From the NCBI GenBank assembly GCA_021786815.1, contig JAJYMR010000418.1, positions 1 through 6,925 of the forward strand: a stretch of 6,925 bases of DNA, read 5' to 3'. Shown in pieces: positions 5,375-6,925 of this stretch. Both the position numbers and the translations under genes were made by a program. How positions within the stretch are numbered: position 1 is the first letter of the stretch; each line of letters begins with the position of its first letter. This DNA is from Deltaproteobacteria bacterium (GTDB lineage: Bacteria; Desulfobacterota; Binatia; Binatales; Binataceae). Under the pieces are notes generated by a model. It was not told the DNA's origin and ran no database searches. It saw only the letters and a list, made by a program, of their open reading frames with translations.

Positions 5375-5421
5375 GAAGCTGGGCATGCGCGTCGTGCGAC
5401 CGCCAGCTTCACGCCTTTTTT
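5375..5421 (+). terminator. Terminator-like hairpin with T-run in the leader of the dehydrogenase gene
   Basis: GAAGCTGG (5375-5382) is the exact reverse complement of CCAGCTTC (5403-5410), with a 20-nt GC-rich loop that can pair further. A run of six T follows at 5416-5421, five nt after the stem. The orientation is that of a plus-strand intrinsic terminator. No plus-strand gene ends just before it, so it may act as an attenuator in the leader of the gene starting at 5469, or as the end of a short unannotated transcript. The five-nt gap between stem and T-run weakens the terminator reading. Confidence 0.4.
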
Positions 5422-5468
5422 GGGCCATGATGTTGCAACGCACGGGACGGTGGTGACGGGAGGCTTCG

Positions 5469-6356
5469 ATGGAAGTAAAGACGGTTGGGGTTGTCGGGGC
5501 TGGCCAGATGGGTTCGGGGATTGCCCAAGTCGTCGCGCAGGCCGGAATTCCGGTGCTGATGAACGACATTTCCGAGGACGCTTGCCAGCGCGGACTTCGT
5601 GCGATTCGCCGCAACCTCGATCGCATGATCCAGCGCGGGCGCTTCAAGCTCGAGGAGCGCGACGAAATCCTCGCGCGTATCCGCACCGCGACGGAGCTCG
5701 ACGCGATGGCCTCGGCCGACTTCGTAATCGAAGCGGCAGTCGAGAATGAGGACGTGAAAATCGGGATTCTGCAGAAGCTCGACAAACTCTGCGGTCCCGA
5801 GGTCATTTTCGCTTCCAACACCTCGTCGATATCCATCACCAGGATGGGCGCGCGCACCAGCCGCGCGGACAAGGTGATCGGGATGCACTTCATGAACCCG
5901 GCCCCCGCGATGAAGCTGGTCGAGATTATCCGCGGGCTTGCCACTTCCGAAGACACTTACCGGCAGACGCAGCGGCTTGCCGAGCGGGTCGGCAAGGCCA
6001 CGATGACGGCGCAGGACTTTCCGGGTTTTATCGTAAATCGCGTCCTGCTCCCGATGATCAACGAGGCGGTTTACACGCTCTACGAGGGCGTGGGCGGCGT
6101 GACCGATATCGACACGGCCATGAAGCTCGGCACGAACCAGCCGATGGGTCCGCTCGAACTCGCGGACCTGATCGGGCTCGATACCTGCCTGGCAATCATG
6201 GAAGTGATGCAGCGCGTGCTCGGCGACGACAAGTATCGGCCGTGCCCGCTGCTCAAGAAATACGTCGACGCGGGTTACCTGGGGCGCAAGACGGGGCGCG
6301 GATTTTATACCTATGACGAGAAGGGGAATCCGGTCCCGCCCGTCCCGATGAAATAA
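5469..6356 (+). CDS. hbd: 3-hydroxybutyryl-CoA (3-hydroxyacyl-CoA) dehydrogenase
   Basis: This 295-residue soluble enzyme interconverts 3-hydroxyacyl-CoA and 3-oxoacyl-CoA with NAD(P)(H). It serves fatty-acid beta-oxidation, butanoate or polyhydroxybutyrate-related metabolism. The N-terminal Rossmann domain has GAGQMG at 10-15 and Asp33 at the end of the second strand. Catalytic-type residues are spaced exactly as in the animal enzyme: Ser119 (in NTSSISI), His140 (GMHFMNP), Glu152 (KLVEII) and Asn190 (FIVNRVL). The all-helical C-terminal dimerisation domain follows, including NQPMGPLELADLIGLD at 223-238 and GRKTGRGFYTYD at 272-283. Length is normal for the single-domain form, without the hydratase half of multifunctional FadB/FadJ. 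The start is fixed by GGGAGG at 5458-5463, five nt before the ATG. No thiolase, crotonase or acyl-CoA dehydrogenase is adjacent, so the pathway cannot be narrowed. A terminator-like hairpin lies in its leader. Confidence 0.95.
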   Translation: MEVKTVGVVGAGQMGSGIAQVVAQAGIPVLMNDISEDACQRGLRAIRRNLDRMIQRGRFKLEERDEILARIRTATELDAMASADFVIEAAVENEDVKIGILQKLDKLCGPEVIFASNTSSISITRMGARTSRADKVIGMHFMNPAPAMKLVEIIRGLATSEDTYRQTQRLAERVGKATMTAQDFPGFIVNRVLLPMINEAVYTLYEGVGGVTDIDTAMKLGTNQPMGPLELADLIGLDTCLAIMEVMQRVLGDDKYRPCPLLKKYVDAGYLGRKTGRGFYTYDEKGNPVPPVPMK

Positions 6357-6407
6357 AACCTGCCGGGGCTGAGTCCGCGCGCCGGCGTATGGGAGGTCGA
6401 ATACCCT

Positions 6408-6641
6408 ATGGCGGTGAAGGCGTTTATCCTTATCGACACGTCGCCGGGCAAGGCGCGTGAGGTCGCGGCCAAGCTAAGGCAGATAAGCGGGGTTTCAGTC
6501 GCGCACGCGGTCACCGGCCCGCACGATATCATCGCGGTGGCCGACGCGGCCGACGTGACCGCGCTCGGTGAGATGGTGGTGCAGAAGATCCAGAGCGTCC
6601 CAGGCGTCAACCGAAGCCTGACTTCGATCGTCGCCGACTGA
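6408..6641 (+). CDS. Stand-alone Lrp/AsnC ligand-binding (RAM) domain protein
   Basis: This 77-residue protein consists only of the alpha-beta sandwich that forms the effector-binding half of Lrp/AsnC regulators; it has no helix-turn-helix. The family pattern is visible as AFILIDTSPGKAREVAAKL (residues 5-23), VAHAVTGPHDIIAVADAAD (31-49) with the conserved G-x-x-D turn (Gly37, Asp40), and IQSVPGVNRSLTSIV (61-75). Such single-domain proteins usually form dimers or higher oligomers and are thought to bind amino acids or similar small molecules; the ligand and role here are unknown. GGGAGG at 6391-6396 lies 11 nt before the ATG, slightly far but acceptable. It follows the dehydrogenase by 51 nt on the same strand, with no clear terminator between, so co-transcription is likely. 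greA starts 45 nt downstream. Confidence 0.88.
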   Translation: MAVKAFILIDTSPGKAREVAAKLRQISGVSVAHAVTGPHDIIAVADAADVTALGEMVVQKIQSVPGVNRSLTSIVAD

Positions 6642-6686
6642 CGCCGCGGCTGGATGTGATATTCTTGCAAGTGGGACGAAGCGGCT

Positions 6687-6925
6687 ATGGTTGAACTTCC
6701 GGTTGTCAAACGGTTGCGCAAGGAGATGGAGAATCTCAAGCGCGAACTGACCATCGAGCTGCCCAAGGAACTGGAGCGGGCACGCGCCCACGGCGATCTC
6801 TCGGAGAACGCCGAGTGGGCGATGGCGAAGCAGCGCCAGGAGTTCCTGCGGGCGCGGCTTAACAACCTCGAAGCCCGGATCGCGGAACTCTCGACGATCA
6901 ATCTCGACTCGATTCCGCGCGAAAC
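6687..6925 (+). CDS. greA: Transcription elongation factor GreA, N-terminal part (3' end outside window)
   Basis: The first 79 codons of GreA are present, and the frame stays open to the window edge. GreA binds RNA polymerase, inserts its coiled coil into the secondary channel and stimulates cleavage of backtracked RNA. The visible part is the N-terminal coiled-coil domain. The hairpin tip reads ARAHGDLSENAEW (residues 32-44), with the acidic pair Asp37 and Glu40 at the same spacing as Asp41 and Glu44 of the Escherichia coli protein. The second helix follows with AKQRQEFLRARLNNLEARIAEL. The family normally has Tyr where this protein has Trp44. The first residues lack the usual GreA opening that ends in T-x-x-G. 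The ATG is preceded by GGGA at 6673-6676, ten nt upstream. It lies 45 nt after the RAM-domain gene and may be co-transcribed with it. The C-terminal FKBP-like domain cannot be checked. Confidence 0.92.
   Translation, partial: MVELPVVKRLRKEMENLKRELTIELPKELERARAHGDLSENAEWAMAKQRQEFLRARLNNLEARIAELSTINLDSIPRE

Noticed and set aside
5432..5439. GTTGCAAC perfect 8-bp palindrome about 30 nt before the dehydrogenase start
   Set aside because: Palindromes of eight bases are expected many times by chance in a window this long, and I cannot tie it to a known operator.

Overview
The window is about 6.9 kb of GC-rich bacterial DNA with densely packed, mostly housekeeping-type genes and strongly GC-biased third codon positions. 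The gene set (SecD, a PmtA-like lipid methyltransferase, PlsC, an FTR1 iron permease under a Fur box, 3-hydroxyacyl-CoA dehydrogenase, GreA) points to a Gram-negative-type bacterium, perhaps a deltaproteobacterial or Binatota-like environmental lineage. That placement is an impression from gene content only; nothing in the window fixes the taxonomy. I see no rRNA, tRNA, CRISPR array, insertion sequence or phage gene.

Layout. Bases 1-456 are the 3' end of secD. A 65-residue HTH_17/excisionase-type DNA-binding protein (656-853) follows, with its own likely promoter. Next are a PmtA-like SAM methyltransferase (970-1587), an exported cupredoxin-like protein with a C-terminal carboxypeptidase-regulatory-like domain (1805-2530), and a small VOC/glyoxalase-fold protein (2593-2961). 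A plsC acyltransferase runs toward it on the minus strand (2975-3730), with 13 nt between the two stops. An exported or membrane-anchored protein of unknown function (3883-4479) lies on the plus strand. Its 3' end overlaps by 80 nt the convergent 3' end of an FTR1/EfeU-like iron permease (4400-5248, minus). The permease has a good -35 box and a strong Fur box over its predicted transcription start. Divergent from it, on the plus strand, are 3-hydroxybutyryl-CoA dehydrogenase (5469-6356), a stand-alone Lrp/AsnC ligand-binding (RAM) domain protein (6408-6641), and the 5' part of greA (6687 to window end).

How the genes fit together. Two genes act on membrane lipid (PmtA-like methyltransferase and PlsC), but they are not in one operon. 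One gene handles iron, one fatty-acid or hydroxyacyl-CoA metabolism, and one periplasmic copper or electron transfer (inferred). The clearest regulatory statement is Fur control of the iron permease. The window reads as ordinary core genome. The points most worth checking are a terminator-like hairpin in the leader of the dehydrogenase gene, secD without an adjacent downstream secF, a 10-bp inverted repeat upstream of plsC, and the 80-nt tail-to-tail coding overlap. I do not see a convincing undescribed multi-gene system.
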